Source of the DNA: JANNSX01 sp963741525
GTDB lineage: Bacteria; Pseudomonadota; Alphaproteobacteria; Rhizobiales; Hyphomicrobiaceae
Assembly: GCA_963741525.1 (NCBI GenBank)
Contig: CAVUIW010000022.1
Location: 124,001-188,000 of the forward strand
Direction of reading: 5' to 3'
DNA length: 64,000 nucleotides
Within the stretch, counting starts at the first letter, position 1. Each line of letters begins with the position of its first letter. The position numbers and the translations under genes were made by a program. Below, in pieces: positions 26,803-36,106 of this stretch. The notes below the pieces were generated by a model. The model did not search any database. It was not told the DNA's origin and was given only the letters and a program-made list of their open reading frames with translations.

Positions 26803-27087
26803 AGCATCAGCTATCTCAAGAACGATCTGAGCGAAGCCGAGCTCGAGCTGGTGGCCTGGGAGAACACTCCGAAGCGACCCTGGTTTCAGGACCAAGACAT
26901 TCATCTCGCCGTTTCCGTGGCCTGCCTCGACGCCGAGCACCAGCGATGGAGCGCATTCTCACCCAAGGTCGAACCGATCGTCGACGCCTTCGTCGGCGAA
27001 GGCCGGCGGCTTTCCCGCTACTTCTTCGCCACCGATCCCGATGGCAACTGGATCGAGGTCGTCGAGCGAAACGCGCGGTTCAGTTGA
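26803..27087 (+). pseudogene. VOC/glyoxalase family protein, C-terminal fragment
   Basis: SISYLKNDLSEAELELVAWEN continues the VOC domain broken at 25476. HLAVSVACLDAEHQRWS gives the second metal His, FATDPDGNWIEVVE the final Glu, and the stop is at 27087. Joined to the first fragment, it makes a protein of about 135 residues, normal for lactoylglutathione lyase-like proteins. It has no start of its own and is probably not expressed. Confidence 0.8.
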
Positions 27088-27092
27088 GTCTT

Positions 27093-29092
27093 TCAATCCC
27101 CTTTCGCAGTGACCCGGCGTATCTGTTCCGTCCAGGAACGCGTGAAAACCCGCTCGTCCCCCTCGAAGGCCTCGGTCTTGGAGACGAGCACGTAGTCCGC
27201 ACCCTCGACGGTCAGCTCGCTACGGGTTGCGATCTTGATTTTCCAGTCACCGCGCTCGAGGCTCGCTTCGCGGATTGCGGTCGAGCGCGTCCGCTCCGGC
27301 GCATCGTCAAAGGTCTCGTAGACTTCCCGGCCGATGCCGCGAACGGTGATGTCCGTTTCCGGCAGACGCATGGCGCCCAGATTGCGTACGACCGTCATCT
27401 CAACGCGTCCCGCGTCCACGTCGCGGACGAGCGACTGACGTCCGCGCTCGGGTTTGACGAGTATGTCAACGGGCATCGGCTTGGGCGTCGCGAGGTGCCC
27501 CGAGGTCGGGCACGGCTTTGCGCGCCGGATCGCGAAGACGCTGGGGCAGAGTGATTGACCCGCTGTGCAACGTGACTGCCGCAAGCCTTGGCGACGGCCA
27601 GGCGAGCGGCCAGTAGGACGTCGAGACGGCGACCCGCAGCCGATGCCCCACCGGAGCCGCGTAACCCACGTCGTTGAGCTTGATCCGGACGGTGATAGGT
27701 TGCCCGGGAACGAGCGGCCGCAGTCGCTTCGTAAGCATCGTCGAGAGCGAGATTGGCGAGCCCATAGGCAACCCGTCGCGAGACACCATCGGGCGAGACA
27801 TCGTTCAGGCGCACGGCGAGCATCGCCTCCGGCGCATCGGCAGCAATCGTCAGCTCCACTTCCGCCCCGCCCAACAGCTCGAGCCGGTCGGCAAGCGGTG
27901 CGCTGTCGAAGCACAGCGAGCACCCGTCATCGGCGCGCTGATCGAGCGGCATGTCGGCGCCCCAGCCGTAGGGGCACCATTCGCCGGATGCCGTGCCGGT
28001 CGAGGCGGGCGAGCAGACCGATCTGAGGGCGCGTCATACGCTCGCCAGGTCCCAGCCGGCTGTCGCCGAGTGCCCAGCGCGTTTCGACGATCGATGGGCT
28101 CGGCCAGTGATCCTCGGCGACGAATGCGCCCTTGCGTTCCGCATAGACTCGGGCGCGGCTGCCTCGCTCTCCTGCATCCAGGCCGTCAGCATCGGCTCCT
28201 GGTCGATGCCGTTCTCGACACCCTTCAGCCAGCGATCCATCCAGCGCACGACAAGTCCGAGGAAATCGATGCGGGGCCCCGGCGTCGCCACATGCGGATA
28301 GGCGTGTGCCCAAGGGCCAATGACGGCCTTGCGGGGGCCTTCGAGGTTCGTCATGAGCCGCAGGATGGCGTTGGAGTACCCATCTGCCCAGCCGCCGACG
28401 GCAAGCACCGGGATCTTGATCTTGCCGTAGTCGACGGCGACCGAGCCCGAGCGCCAGTAGGCATCCCGCGACTGATGGCGGAGCCATTCGCCCGTGCGCG
28501 GCGTCAGGACCTCGAGCCGCTCGCGCCACATCTCCCGCCACCGCTCTCCGACGATCTGCGGGATCGGGCGGTGTCGCGAGCCAGGTGAAGAAGGTCGCGC
28601 CATACTGCAGGCAGTCGTTGAGCAGGCAGCCGCCCATGTAGTGCATGTCGTCGCGGTAGCGGTCATCGGAAGCACAGGTGGTGACGATGGCCTTGAGGGC
28701 CGGCGGGGAGAGGGCCGCGAGCTGCAGCGCATTGAACCCGCTCCAGGAGAGCCCGATCATGCCGACCGCGCCGTCGGACCAGGGCTGCAGCTGCGATCCA
28801 GTCGATCACCTCCCGGCAATCCGCCCATTCCTGCGGCGTGTATTCGTCCCGCATCAGCCCATCGGAATCTGCCGGCCCCGCGCATGTCGACGCGTACGGC
28901 CGCATAGCCTTGCCCGGCGAAGAGGGGGTGCGTGGAGGAGTCGTCTACCCGATGCCGGTCGCGGCGTCGATAGGGGAGGTATTCGAGGATGGCGGGGACC
29001 TTGGCCGGGCCTTCCGGCCGCCAGATGCGGGCGGCCAATCGGGTACCGTCCTGGAGCGTGATCCAGACGGTTTCATCGTCGCGGATCGCCAT
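27093..29092 (-). pseudogene. CocE/NonD-type serine hydrolase, many frameshifts
   Basis: The start is MAIRDDETVWITLQDGTRLA at 29092. Read through seven frame changes, it gives a full alpha/beta hydrolase of the X-Pro-dipeptidyl-peptidase/CocE class. The nucleophile Ser is in MIGLSWSGFNALQ, Asp in GGWADGYSN and His in IGPWAHAYPH. A C-terminal jelly-roll follows (GEWCPYGWGADMPLDQRADDG; VGYAAPVGHRLRVAVSTSYWP). Breaks lie near 28900, 28770, 28590, 28150, 28005, 27720 and 27490. Six of the seven are explained by one added base. Family members hydrolyse esters or amides. It is divergent from a broken sugar-type ABC transporter. Confidence 0.8.
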
Positions 29093-29282
29093 CGAGTTGG
29101 CATGCCCCGGTCAGGTGCGGGCTGAGCCTACAGGCCAGGCCCGGCCAGGACCAGAACGGAGATGCGTGCACTGCCGTTGTGGACACCGTGCCGGGCCTAT
29201 GGAACAAATCTGACTGAGGGAAGGTCTAAGTACGGTCGCACCCACCCTGATCGTGCCACGGATTGGGGTCGTCGAAGAATCA

Positions 29283-30607
29283 ATGGCAAACAGGGAAGAA
29301 ACGTCATGCTCACAAAGGGTCACAGGCTCAAATCTCAATCGCCGCGATGTGCTGAAGTCGGCCGCGGCCGCCGCCGCGCTGGCCGCTGGCGGAACCTCCT
29401 GGCTCGGCTCGGCCAGCGCGGAGGAGATCATCTCCTATTTCGGCAACCTGCCGCCCGATCCGACGCCGCCCGGCGCCGCCAAGTTCTCGGAGGAAGCCTT
29501 CGCCGCCTGGCAAGCCGCCAACGGCGCCAAGGTGAACTACGACCTCGCCCCCTTCCCGGAGCTGCGCAACAAGCTCGCGACCACCTTCGCCTCGGGCACG
29601 CATGCCTGGGACATCGCCTACATGTCGGGCTGGGTGCCGGAGTTCGCCAACTTCCTCATCCCGCTGAAGGAGCGCCTCTCCAAGGAACTCGTCGACGACC
29701 TGCCGCCCTCGAGCTTTGCCACCGTCAACTGGGGCGGCGAGAGCAAGGGCGTCGTCTTCACGCTGTCGCTGCTGACCCTCTTCTACAACACGGAGATGTT
29801 CGAGAAGGCCGGCATCAAGGCGCCGCCAAAGACCTGGGACGAGCTCAAGGGCATGGCCAAGGAGATGACCAAGGACGGCAAGTTCGGCTGGGTCTCGACC
29901 TACGGCACGCCCGAGGGCATCGGCGGCACGGCGTCGTTCTGGATGTGCTTCCTGCAGCAGGCGGGCGGCAAGCTCTACAACGAGGACGGCTCGCCCGGCT
30001 TCAACACCGAGGCCGGTATCGCGGGCCTCCAGTGCATGATGGACCTGATGCCGTCGGCCGATCCCGGCTCGCTCACCTACATCGGCATCAACGATGCGAC
30101 CAACGTCTTCACCGCCGGCAACGCCGCGATGATGATGAACTGGCCCTTCATGTGGAAACCGGCGCAACGATCCCGGCGACCTCCAAGATCGTCGGCAAGA
30201 TGGGCGGCGCGCTGCTGCCGGCGGGCCCGGCGGGCACGGCCTCGATCGACGGCACCGACGCCTACACCATCACCAAGACGGCCAAGAACCCCGACCTCTG
30301 CACGAAGCTCATCGAGTTCTATCTCGACAAGGAAGTGCAGAAGCGGCAGGCGATCGACACCGGCTGGCTGCCGATCCGGCTGTCGGTGCTGGGCGATGCC
30401 GAGGTGCAGGCGGCGCTGCCGAACGCGTCGGTGACGCTCGAGCAGGCCAAGCATCCCTACGACAGCTTCGTGACGCCCGACTACAACGAGGTGACGCAGG
30501 CGATCGGCACCGAGATCGCCAAGGCGCTCGCCGGCCAGCAGTCGGCCAAGGATGCCATGGCGGCGGCCAACGATCTCGTGACGGCCATCGTCAAGAAGCG
30601 CGGCTGA
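29283..30607 (+). pseudogene. Sugar-type ABC transporter substrate-binding protein, frameshifted
   Basis: An extracellular solute-binding protein of the MalE-like COG1653 class, about 440 residues. The N-terminus has a Tat-type twin arginine (NLNRRDVLKSAAAAAALAAGG). The core includes HAWDIAYMSGWVPEF, LFYNTEMFEKAGIKAPPKTWDELK and NAAMMMNWPFMW. The frame then changes near 30160, where two extra bases in accggcgcaacgatcccgg would explain it, and the reading resumes ATSKIVGKMGGALLPAG through TAIVKKRG. The two permeases follow. The substrate is unknown. Confidence 0.83.
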
Positions 30608-30692
30608 GGCTCAGGGCGTCGTATCAACTCACAAGTCGCGGGGCAGGCCGCCGCAGGCTCGCCCCGTTTGCTGATGGACCGAGGCTAATACG

Positions 30693-31578
30693 GTGTCCTC
30701 CCGCCGAACCGCGCTCGCTTTCGTCGCTCCGGCGCTGGGCGCGCTCTGGCGCTCGTGCTCGCTCTGCCGGTGCTCTACTCGATCTGGCTCTCCTTCACGA
30801 ATGCGAGCCTGGCGAGCGGCGAGTTCAAGACGCCTTTCGTCGGCCTCGACAACTATGCGGCGCTTCTCGGCCGACAAGGTCACGCGGCTCGCCTTCTTCA
30901 ACACGGTCTACTTCACCGTCGTCGAGGTCGTGGCCGTCGTCGTCCTCGGCCTTGCCATGGCGCTGCTGCTCAACCACCCGATGGCGCGCTCGCCACTCCT
31001 GCGCGTGCTGCTGATCCTGCCCTGGGCGATCGCGCCCGTCGCCAACGGCGTGCTGTGGAAATGGATCTTCCACGCCAACTACGGCGTCGCCAATGCGATC
31101 CTGGTGGGGACCGGGGCCGTCGAGCGCAATGTGGTGTGGCTCGGCAGCCCGTTCCTGGCGCTCAACTCCATGCTGCTCGTCGACATCTGGAAGTCGGCGC
31201 CCTTCATCGCGATCCTGTTGCTGGCCGCGCTCCAGGGCATTCCCAAGGCGCTCTATCGCGCGGCCACCATGGATGGCGCGACCGCCTGGCAGACTTTCCG
31301 GCTACGTGACGCTGCCCGGCCTCAAGACCGCGCTCGCCATCGCCGTCGTCCTGCAGACGATCTGGTCGCTGCGGATCTTCGATCTCATTTTCGTGCTGAC
31401 GAAGGGCGGACCCTACGACTCGACCATCGTCATGAACTTCCTCGCCTATCGGCTGACCTTCAACTTCCTGAAGTTCGGCCAGGGCGCGGCCATCGCCAAT
31501 CTGATCTTCATCGCCTCGATCCTGCTCGCCATCGTCTATCTGCGCCTGCTCCGGCTCCGATCCCAGGAGGCGCGCTGA
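30693..31578 (+). pseudogene. Sugar ABC transporter permease, first (UgpA/MalF-like), frameshifted
   Basis: It reads in three stages. From the GTG at 30693, SSRRTALAFVAPALGAL; then LALPVLYSIWLSFTNASL in another frame; then back for TRLAFFNTVYFTVVEV to the EAA loop ALYRAATMDGATAWQTF; then a third shift into YVTLPGLKTALAIAVVLQTIWSLRIFDL. Shifts lie near 30745, 30865 and 31300, each explained by extra bases. Six TM helices can be followed. It ends in TGATG overlapping the second permease. Confidence 0.82.
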
Positions 31579-32422
31579 TGCGGGCGACGGCAAGGATCGG
31601 GACCGGCGAGCGCTGGCTCGTCATGGCCGCCATCGCCCTGTTCGTGCTCTGGAACGCCGCGCCACTCGTCTGGCTCGTGCTGACCAGCATCATGGAGCAG
31701 CAGGCGCTGACCACGGTCGCCGCCGGACTTCTCGCCCGCGAGCTTCACCGTCGACAACTACGTGCAGGTGTTCCAATCGGCCGCCCAGCTCGGACGTGGC
31801 CTGATGAACTCGATCATCGTCGCCGTCGGCGTCACCGCGCTGGCGCTGATCCTCGGCGCACCGGCCGCCTATGCGCTGGCGCGGCTCGATCTTCCCGGCC
31901 GCGATCCGGCTGCTGCTGATGATCCTCGCCGCGCAGATGTTCCCGGCCGTCGTCGTCGCCATTCCGCTGTTCATTGCGGCGAGCCGGATGGGTCTCGTCG
32001 ACTCCAAGATCGCTCTCATTTTCGTCTACCTGACGTTCAACCTGCCGATCGTCATCTGGGTGCTGCGGGGCTTCTTTCTCGGCATCCCGTCGGGCCTCGA
32101 GCGCGCGGCCCGCATGGATGGCGCCAGCACCTGGCAGACCTTCCGCCTGATCGTGCTGCCGATCTCGCTGCCGTCCTTGTTCGCGGCCGCGATCTTCTCC
32201 TTCATCGAGGCCTGGAACGAGTTCTTCTTCGCGCTGATCCTGACGCGGCAGGAAAGCCAGACCGTGCCGCTCGTCATCTCGTCCTTCGCGGGGCAGTATC
32301 AGACGCTGTTCGGGCAGATGATGGCGGCGTCGGCCATCTCGATCGCGCCGGTCGTCGTGCTGGCGATCTTGCTGCGCAAGACGATCCTGTCGGGCTTCGC
32401 GGATGGGATGTTGAAGGGATAG
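31578..32422 (+). pseudogene. Sugar ABC transporter permease, second (UgpE/MalG-like), frameshifted
   Basis: It begins MRATARIGTGERWLVMAAIALF with a TM helix. A shift near 31730 leads to SFTVDNYVQVFQSAAQLGRG, and another near 31905 leads to the rest. That part includes the EAA loop LERAARMDGASTWQTFRLIVLPISLPSL and WNEFFFALILTRQ. The end, LSGFADGMLKG, is typical of MalG-like permeases. Each shift is explained by one extra base. It is the partner of the preceding permease; the probable ATPase is at 33068. Confidence 0.82.
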
Positions 32423-32495
32423 GGCTCAAGTGCTGCCGTGGAAACCACAAGTGCCTGAAGTGAAGCCAACTGGAGGCGCAGACGAGCGGCCAGGC

Positions 32496-32723
32496 CTATG
32501 GGATGGCGTCGATGAAAGTTTCAACAGTCGTGCCAGTCGCCCGGATCAAACTTCTGAGCGTGCCTTTGGCGACCTCGTCGTGATCGGGGATCGACAAGCT
32601 CGCGCGCTCACCCGTCTTGACCATGATGATGTGGCTACCCTTCTGACGCGCCACCTGCCAACCAAGGCGCTCGAAGGTGCGAACGACCTCCCGGCCACTC
32701 AGGACAGGAAGTGCGGGTGCCAC
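32496..32723 (-). CDS. hicA: HicA-type mRNA interferase toxin
   Basis: 75 residues from a GTG start: PVLSGREVVRTFERLGWQV, the catalytic GSHIIM (His near residue 30), SIPDHDEVAKGTLRSLIR. This is the double-stranded-RNA-binding-like fold of the YcfA/HicA family, which cleaves mRNA or tmRNA. It follows hicB by 2 bases on the minus strand, inserted between the permease genes and the ATPase gene of the transporter. Confidence 0.87.
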   Translation of the reverse strand: MAPALPVLSGREVVRTFERLGWQVARQKGSHIIMVKTGERASLSIPDHDEVAKGTLRSLIRATGTTVETFIDAIP

Positions 32724-32725
32724 TG

Positions 32726-32934
32726 CTACACCACGACTTCGATCTGTCGCGTCTCCACGGTCAGCGGCATGCCCTTTTCGGCGCGAACCTCCAGACAGCC
32801 TGCGATTGCTTCTTGGATGTTGGCCAAGGCCTCGTCGCGAGCTTCCTGCCCTGGCTTATGCAACCGGGTATGGATGGGCACTCGGCAATCCAGACGCCGT
32901 CATCATCCCGGTCCAAAGTAACATTGAACTTCAT
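32726..32934 (-). pseudogene. hicB: HicB-type antitoxin, frameshifted
   Basis: The start is MKFNVTLDRDDDGVWIAECP followed by SIPGCISQG. The frame then breaks near 32850, and the reading resumes ARDEALANIQEAIAGCLEV through VETRQIEVVV with a TAG at 32726. About 69 residues in all, normal for the small HicB partial RNase-H fold without a DNA-binding tail. A single missing base (ggccagg read as ggcagg) restores it. An intact toxin beside a broken antitoxin would be harmful, so this is probably a sequencing error. Confidence 0.75.
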
Positions 32935-33067
32935 TCTCAGGCTCCTGAGTTTTGTTGCGGGGCCGCGGGCGAGCTTCGGTCCGCGGCAGGTTCTGGAACC
33001 GGCTCACCAAACAGTCTATCACAACAGCCGTTCCAATCCCAGATCACACGGCCGCTTGGGTTGATGC

Positions 33068-34132
33068 ATGTCCGCAATCTCGCTCAGAAACGTCACCAAA
33101 TCCTTCGGGCCGGTCCAAGTCTGCCGCGACATCAATCTCGACATCGCGGCGGGCGAATTCGTGACGCTGCTGGGCTCCTCGGGTTGCGGCAAGACGACGA
33201 CACTCAACATGATCGCGGGGCTGGAGGAGGTGACCTCCGGCGATATCCTGATCGACGGCAAGCGCGTCAACGACGTGACGCCTTCCGAGCGCAACGCCGC
33301 CATGGTGTTCCAGAACTACGCGCTCTATCCGCACATGACGGTCGCCGAGAACATCGGCTTTGCACTCCGCCTCAAGGGCGTGCCGCGCGAGGAGATTATG
33401 AAGCGCGTGACGCCGGTCGCCGCAGCCCTCGAGCTGACCCACGTACTCGACCGCCGCCCGGCGCAACTCTCCGGCGGCCAGCAGCAGCGTGTCGCCATCG
33501 GCCGTGCCATCATCCGCGAGCCCAAAGTGTTCCTGTTCGACGAACCATTTTCCAATCTCGATGCCGCGCTCCGCATGAAAATGCGCGGCGAGGTGAAGGA
33601 GCTGCACAGCCGTCTGAAGGGCACGTCCGTTTTTGTGACGCACGACCAGGAGGAGGCGATGTCGATCTCGGATCGCATCGCCGTCATGCGGCAGGGCGTC
33701 ATCGAGCAGGTTGGAACGCCCGAGGACATTTATGCCCGTCCGGCCACCACCTATGTCGCGACCTTCATCGGTAGTCCGCAGGTGGAGATCCTGAAGGCGC
33801 GGCGGGAGGGGGATCAGCTCAACGTTGGCGCCCTGCCGATCCCGACCGGTGAGGCGGCTCGGCGGGCACTTGGCGGGCACGCGGGTGAGGTCGATGTCGC
33901 CATCCGCCCCGAGCACATCCGGCTCGAAGGCGAGGGAGCACCCGCCCGCGTCCGCCTCACCCAGCCGATTGGTCCGGCAACCCTCGTGACGGTCGACTGG
34001 GAGGGCGGCTCGCTCAACGCGAGAGTTCCGGGGCTTGCGAAACTCTCGGTGGGAGCGGATGTCAAAATCGCCTTCGATCCGGCCGATGTCATGTTGTTCG
34101 ATCGCGCGACGGGACGGCGGGTATTGGCGTAG
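33068..34132 (+). CDS. Sugar-type ABC transporter ATP-binding protein (UgpC/MsmX-like)
   Basis: A 354-residue ATPase with Walker A GSSGCGKTT (near 36-44), Q-loop MVFQNYALYPHMTV, signature LSGGQQQRVAIGRAI, Walker B FLFDEPFSNLD and VTHDQEEAMS. A C-terminal TOBE regulatory domain contains VAIRPEHIRLEGEG. It is the likely motor of the transporter encoded at 29283-32422, with hicBA on the opposite strand between them. Unlike the other transporter genes it is intact. Confidence 0.9.
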   Translation: MSAISLRNVTKSFGPVQVCRDINLDIAAGEFVTLLGSSGCGKTTTLNMIAGLEEVTSGDILIDGKRVNDVTPSERNAAMVFQNYALYPHMTVAENIGFALRLKGVPREEIMKRVTPVAAALELTHVLDRRPAQLSGGQQQRVAIGRAIIREPKVFLFDEPFSNLDAALRMKMRGEVKELHSRLKGTSVFVTHDQEEAMSISDRIAVMRQGVIEQVGTPEDIYARPATTYVATFIGSPQVEILKARREGDQLNVGALPIPTGEAARRALGGHAGEVDVAIRPEHIRLEGEGAPARVRLTQPIGPATLVTVDWEGGSLNARVPGLAKLSVGADVKIAFDPADVMLFDRATGRRVLA

Positions 34133-34146
34133 AGTTGCGGGCAATC

Positions 34147-34182
34147 TTGACATACGTATGCGTTTCGTATACATATACGCAT
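34147..34182 (+). promoter_or_regulatory. vapBC promoter with palindromic operators
   Basis: TTGACA at 34147-34152 and TACATA at 34170-34175 are 17 bases apart. A perfect palindrome catacgtatg (34151-34160) overlaps the -35 box, and a near-palindrome cgtatacatatacg (34166-34179) covers the -10. The antitoxin ATG lies only 7 bases after the -10 box, so the transcript should be nearly leaderless. Overlapping palindromes suit autorepression by the antitoxin complex. Confidence 0.65.
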
Positions 34183-34455
34183 ATGAGAACCTCCATCCAC
34201 ATTGCCGATAGCTTGCTGGCCGAGGCGAAGCGCAAGGCAGCCAAGGAAGGGCGGACACTGACTTCTCTGATTGAGGAGGGGCTGCGCATTGTCGTGACGC
34301 AGCCATCGAGCGAGCGAAAGCGGACCGTACGGCGGCCCCGCATCAGCAGGGCGAGGGGTGGTCTCCTTCCGGGGGTAGACCCGATCAAGCTCACGAGCGA
34401 ACTTGAGGAGTTGGAAGATATCGAGAGGCTCCGCCGGGGCACGTCGGCGAAATGA
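34183..34455 (+). CDS. vapB: VapB-type antitoxin
   Basis: A 90-residue protein. RTSIHIADSLLAEAKRKAAKEGRTLTSLIEEGLRIVV is a ribbon-helix-helix-like DNA-binding start. An Arg-rich linker and an acidic C-terminal tail that should wrap the toxin follow (DPIKLTSELEELEDIERLRRG). The ATG at 34183 is chosen over the upstream 34135 start because the latter lies before the promoter. The stop overlaps the toxin start (ATGA). Confidence 0.85.
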   Translation: MRTSIHIADSLLAEAKRKAAKEGRTLTSLIEEGLRIVVTQPSSERKRTVRRPRISRARGGLLPGVDPIKLTSELEELEDIERLRRGTSAK

Positions 34456-34907
34456 TCCTGCCGGATGTCAACGTGCTGGTCTACGCACTCCGATCCGACT
34501 TGCCCCATCACGCAGAAAGCCGAGCGTGGCTCGATCAGACCATCGATACACAAGTGCGGTTTGCGCTGTCGCCCTTGGTCCTGAGCGCCGTCGTGCGTAT
34601 TGTGACCAATCCAAGGTCGTTCGCTCAGCCATCAACGCTCGACGAGGCCTTCGGATTTTGTCGCGAACTCTTAGAGCTGCCCACTGTTCATCGCATCGAT
34701 CCGAGCGAGCGGCACTGGAGTATATTCGAGCGTCTCTGCATGGAAACAGAGACACACGGGAGTCGTGTTTCGGACGTTTGGCATGCCGCCCTCGCAATCG
34801 ACTGGGGATGCGAATGGATCACGTACGACCGTGACTTCGCGCGCTTTCCAGGACTAAAGTGGTCTCGCCCAGGCGATCACATCTCCAAGCGCAAGAGCAG
34901 CTCATGA
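34452..34907 (+). CDS. vapC: VapC-type PIN-domain toxin
   Basis: A 151-residue PIN nuclease. It has the first acidic residue in ILPDVNVLVYAL, Glu in the middle helix, and C-terminal acidic residues in SRVSDVWHAALAI and ITYDRDFARFPGL. It should cleave RNA (tRNA or rRNA in known VapCs) when free of antitoxin. It overlaps vapB by 4 bases at its start, and its stop overlaps the next metabolic gene by 4 bases (ATGA at 34904-34907), which is unusual for a toxin gene. Confidence 0.88.
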   Translation: MILPDVNVLVYALRSDLPHHAESRAWLDQTIDTQVRFALSPLVLSAVVRIVTNPRSFAQPSTLDEAFGFCRELLELPTVHRIDPSERHWSIFERLCMETETHGSRVSDVWHAALAIDWGCEWITYDRDFARFPGLKWSRPGDHISKRKSSS

Positions 34908-35941
34908 AATTCGCCCACAACTTCCAGACAGTGTTCGGCCGCAACCTCGTCGGCGAACTGAAGAACTTCGTGCACCGGCCGTTCCTCCTCGTCACCATGG
35001 AGGACATGTGGCCGAAGTTCGAACCGCTGCTCGAAGGCGCCGAGTACATCCGCTACTTCGTCCATTCGGTCGATGAGGAGGTACTGAACGCCGACCTCGC
35101 GAAGCTGCCGGCCTTCGAGGCAGTCGTTGGCCTCGGCGGGGGCATGGCCATCGACACGGCGAAGTACTTCACTTGGAAGAAGCGCGTGCCGCTGTTCCAG
35201 ATTCAGACAGCGCTTTCGATGAACGCCTCCTGGGGCCAGCGCGCCGGCATTCGCCAGAACGGCGTCGTGCGCTACATGGGCTGGGCCGTGCCGGAGGCGG
35301 TCTACATCGACTACGACATTCTTCGCGGCGCGCCGCCGCATTTCAACTGGTCGGGCATCGGCGACATCCTTTGCAACCACACAGGCGTGCTCGACTGGCG
35401 GTATGCCACCGAGCGCGGCTTCTGCGAGGCGAAGTGGCCCTATGACGAGGAGATGGCGGCTGCCTCGCTGGAGAAGGCCGAGAATGTTCTGAAGCATACG
35501 AAGGACATCCACGCCCTCAATCAGAAGGGCTTCGACGTTCTGATCGACGGACTGCGCTGGGGCACCTCCTATCATGGCAATGGCTGGAACCCACGCCACA
35601 TCGAGGGCATCGATCACTTTTTCTTCTACTCGCTCGAATATGAGACGGGGCAGAAGTTTATTCACGGCCAGCCCGTCTCGCTCGGCGTCTACATCGGCTC
35701 GCTCCTCCACAACGCGCGGGCCGAGGAGATGCTGGCCGGCATGCACGGCATCGGCCTCGACATCCGCCCGGAGGCGATGAAGGTCACGTGGAAGGATGTC
35801 GAGAAGGCGCTCAAGCACCTCAACTCCTTCGTGCGCGAGAAGCAGCTCTGGTACTCGATCGCGCACGACACGACCTTCACCTCGGACTTCGTGGCGCACC
35901 TCAAGGACAATATCGAGGCGGTGTACGGGCGCTGGAAGTAG
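34904..35941 (+). CDS. Iron-containing alcohol dehydrogenase / glycerol-1-phosphate dehydrogenase-like
   Basis: A 345-residue NAD(P)- and metal-dependent dehydrogenase of the AraM/GldA superfamily. The nucleotide motif is VVGLGGGMAIDTAKY. Metal ligands are Asp in GIGDILCNHTG and His residues in GIDHFFFYSLE and FIHGQPVSLG. The start at 34904 overlaps the toxin stop. Relatives annotated as sn-glycerol-1-phosphate dehydrogenase reduce dihydroxyacetone phosphate, but the actual substrate here is open. SucC/SucD-like and nitronate monooxygenase-like genes follow. Confidence 0.8.
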   Translation: MKFAHNFQTVFGRNLVGELKNFVHRPFLLVTMEDMWPKFEPLLEGAEYIRYFVHSVDEEVLNADLAKLPAFEAVVGLGGGMAIDTAKYFTWKKRVPLFQIQTALSMNASWGQRAGIRQNGVVRYMGWAVPEAVYIDYDILRGAPPHFNWSGIGDILCNHTGVLDWRYATERGFCEAKWPYDEEMAAASLEKAENVLKHTKDIHALNQKGFDVLIDGLRWGTSYHGNGWNPRHIEGIDHFFFYSLEYETGQKFIHGQPVSLGVYIGSLLHNARAEEMLAGMHGIGLDIRPEAMKVTWKDVEKALKHLNSFVREKQLWYSIAHDTTFTSDFVAHLKDNIEAVYGRWK

Positions 35942-36106
35942 CTTCACCGGGCCGCGCGGCTCGCGTCGAATGGGTGCTTGATTTGACTCACCGGTCGAAA
36001 TATTGACAAGTCAGTTTCTGGCGATCCGATTGCCCGCGCCCAGCGCGCCGGTGAGGCGGATCAAGGTCGCCGAGCCCGCTACAGGCGCCAGGCCGAGGAA
36101 ATGACG

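Noticed and set aside
34135..34182. Upstream start for vapB at 34135
   Set aside because: It would place the start before the promoter boxes; the ATG at 34183 begins the conserved antitoxin sequence.
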